This document shows positions 63,683-64,000 of a stretch of 64,000 nt of DNA, in pieces (position 1 is the stretch's first letter; every line of letters begins with the position of its first letter). Origin of the DNA: Chroococcidiopsis sp. CCMEE 29 (GTDB taxonomy: Bacteria > Cyanobacteriota > Cyanobacteriia > Cyanobacteriales > Chroococcidiopsidaceae); contig NZ_CP083761.1 of assembly GCF_023558375.1 (NCBI RefSeq), forward strand, positions 1,043,001 through 1,107,000, given 5' to 3'. The notes beneath the pieces are model-generated. The model was not told the DNA's origin. It worked only from the letters and a program-made list of their open reading frames with translations, and searched no databases. The position numbers were made by a program, and so were the translations under genes.

Positions 63683-64000
63683 ATGCAGGTTTCTTCTGAA
63701 CAGCATCCCTCTTCTGAAGTGTCGCTTCAGCTGTTGCTGTTTGTTGACGATCGTCCCAGTTCTAGGCAACGAATTCAGCAAATTCGCTGTTACCTAGAAG
63801 AGTTGCAGGCTGATTACCCATTTGAACTTCAGATTGTAGATGTAGGGGAACAGCCCTATTTAGCTGAACATTTTAAACTGGTGGCAACTCCTGCCTTGAT
63901 CAAAATCTATCCGGAACCCAGACAAACCCTTGCTGGTAGTAATTTGATCGGTCAATTAAAGAATTGGTGGTCTCACTGGCAACATGCTGTAGAAGCGCAA
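63683..64000 (+). CDS. sasA: Clock histidine kinase SasA, N-terminal KaiB-like domain (runs off window)
   Basis: 106 codons visible from ATG 63683; a GTG at 63665 in frame is an alternative start. The peptide is the thioredoxin/KaiB-like sensor domain that binds Kai[42 protein letters not shown], and [20 protein letters not shown], followed by [12 protein letters not shown]. The histidine kinase domains lie beyond the window. SasA passes circadian time from KaiC to the response regulator RpaA. Confidence 0.92.
   Translation, partial: MQVSSEQHPSSEVSLQLLLFVDDRPSSRQRIQQIRCYLEELQADYPFELQIVDVGEQPYLAEHFKLVATPALIKIYPEPRQTLAGSNLIGQLKNWWSHWQHAVEAQ

Overview
The window is chromosomal DNA of a filamentous-type cyanobacterium. 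Evidence: a prolycopene isomerase (crtISO), the start of the clock kinase gene sasA, narM/nrtP nitrate genes, a HetZ-related protein, DUF4278 and SLH-porin families, cyanobacterial short tandem repeats, and GCGATCGC (HIP1) palindromes throughout. The strain cannot be named from the sequence alone.

Layout. 1-5.9 kb: ordinary core genes (TPR protein, crtISO, upp, YggT, a serine hydrolase). 6.0-7.0 kb: a lone methyltransferase gene that has the form of an integron gene cassette, ending in an attC-like site. 7.3-14.8 kb: ferric-siderophore uptake, with a TonB receptor carrying an AMIN domain followed by ATPase, lipoprotein binding protein and a fused double permease. 15.2-16.5 kb: a TIGR02587/TIGR02588 membrane pair. 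16.6-23 kb: a GC-rich, proteobacterial-looking YtfQRT-YjfF-type galactofuranose importer between two transposase remnants.

23-32.4 kb is a decay zone. It holds a GMC oxidoreductase with an in-frame TAG, an intact SDR and SRPBCC pair, fragments of an NTF2-like protein, a quinone reductase and a second SDR, a twice frameshifted FGGY kinase, an IS1 remnant, an intact SLH porin, an internally deleted mannitol dehydrogenase that also carries a TAG, and the tail of a MalK-type ATPase. The kinase, dehydrogenase and ATPase tail look like the ruins of a polyol uptake and catabolism operon.

32.4-42.7 kb: a membrane-anchored coiled-coil protein with a TerB_C-like tail is coupled to a BREX-type DUF2791 ATPase. 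A matching Lhr-like helicase lies 5.6 kb away. Between them, on the opposite strand, sits a four-gene glucose-releasing and oxidising block (DUF5996, glucose dehydrogenase-like SDR, GH63-like glucosidase, SMP-30 lactonase). This split defence-like unit is the best candidate for an undescribed system.

42.9-53.5 kb: a HetZ-related regulator, then a mosaic of gene fragments (AlkA, IS1-like element, antiporter, amidase), an AlkD-like protein, a 14-blade WD40/NB-ARC STAND protein, a 255-bp inverted-repeat element, a DUF4278 gene overlapping a secreted tandem-repeat peptide gene, and a protease fragment. Two ends of one RND pump gene flank most of this block, so it appears to have replaced the pump's middle. 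53.5 kb: tRNA-Gly(CCC). 54.4-59.4 kb: nitrate cluster (NtcA-type promoter, nrtP, CLC transporter, PsiE-like, narM, phosphopantetheinyl transferase). 59.5-64 kb: small conserved proteins, a PEP-CTERM SGNH hydrolase, an SLH lipoprotein and the 5' end of sasA.
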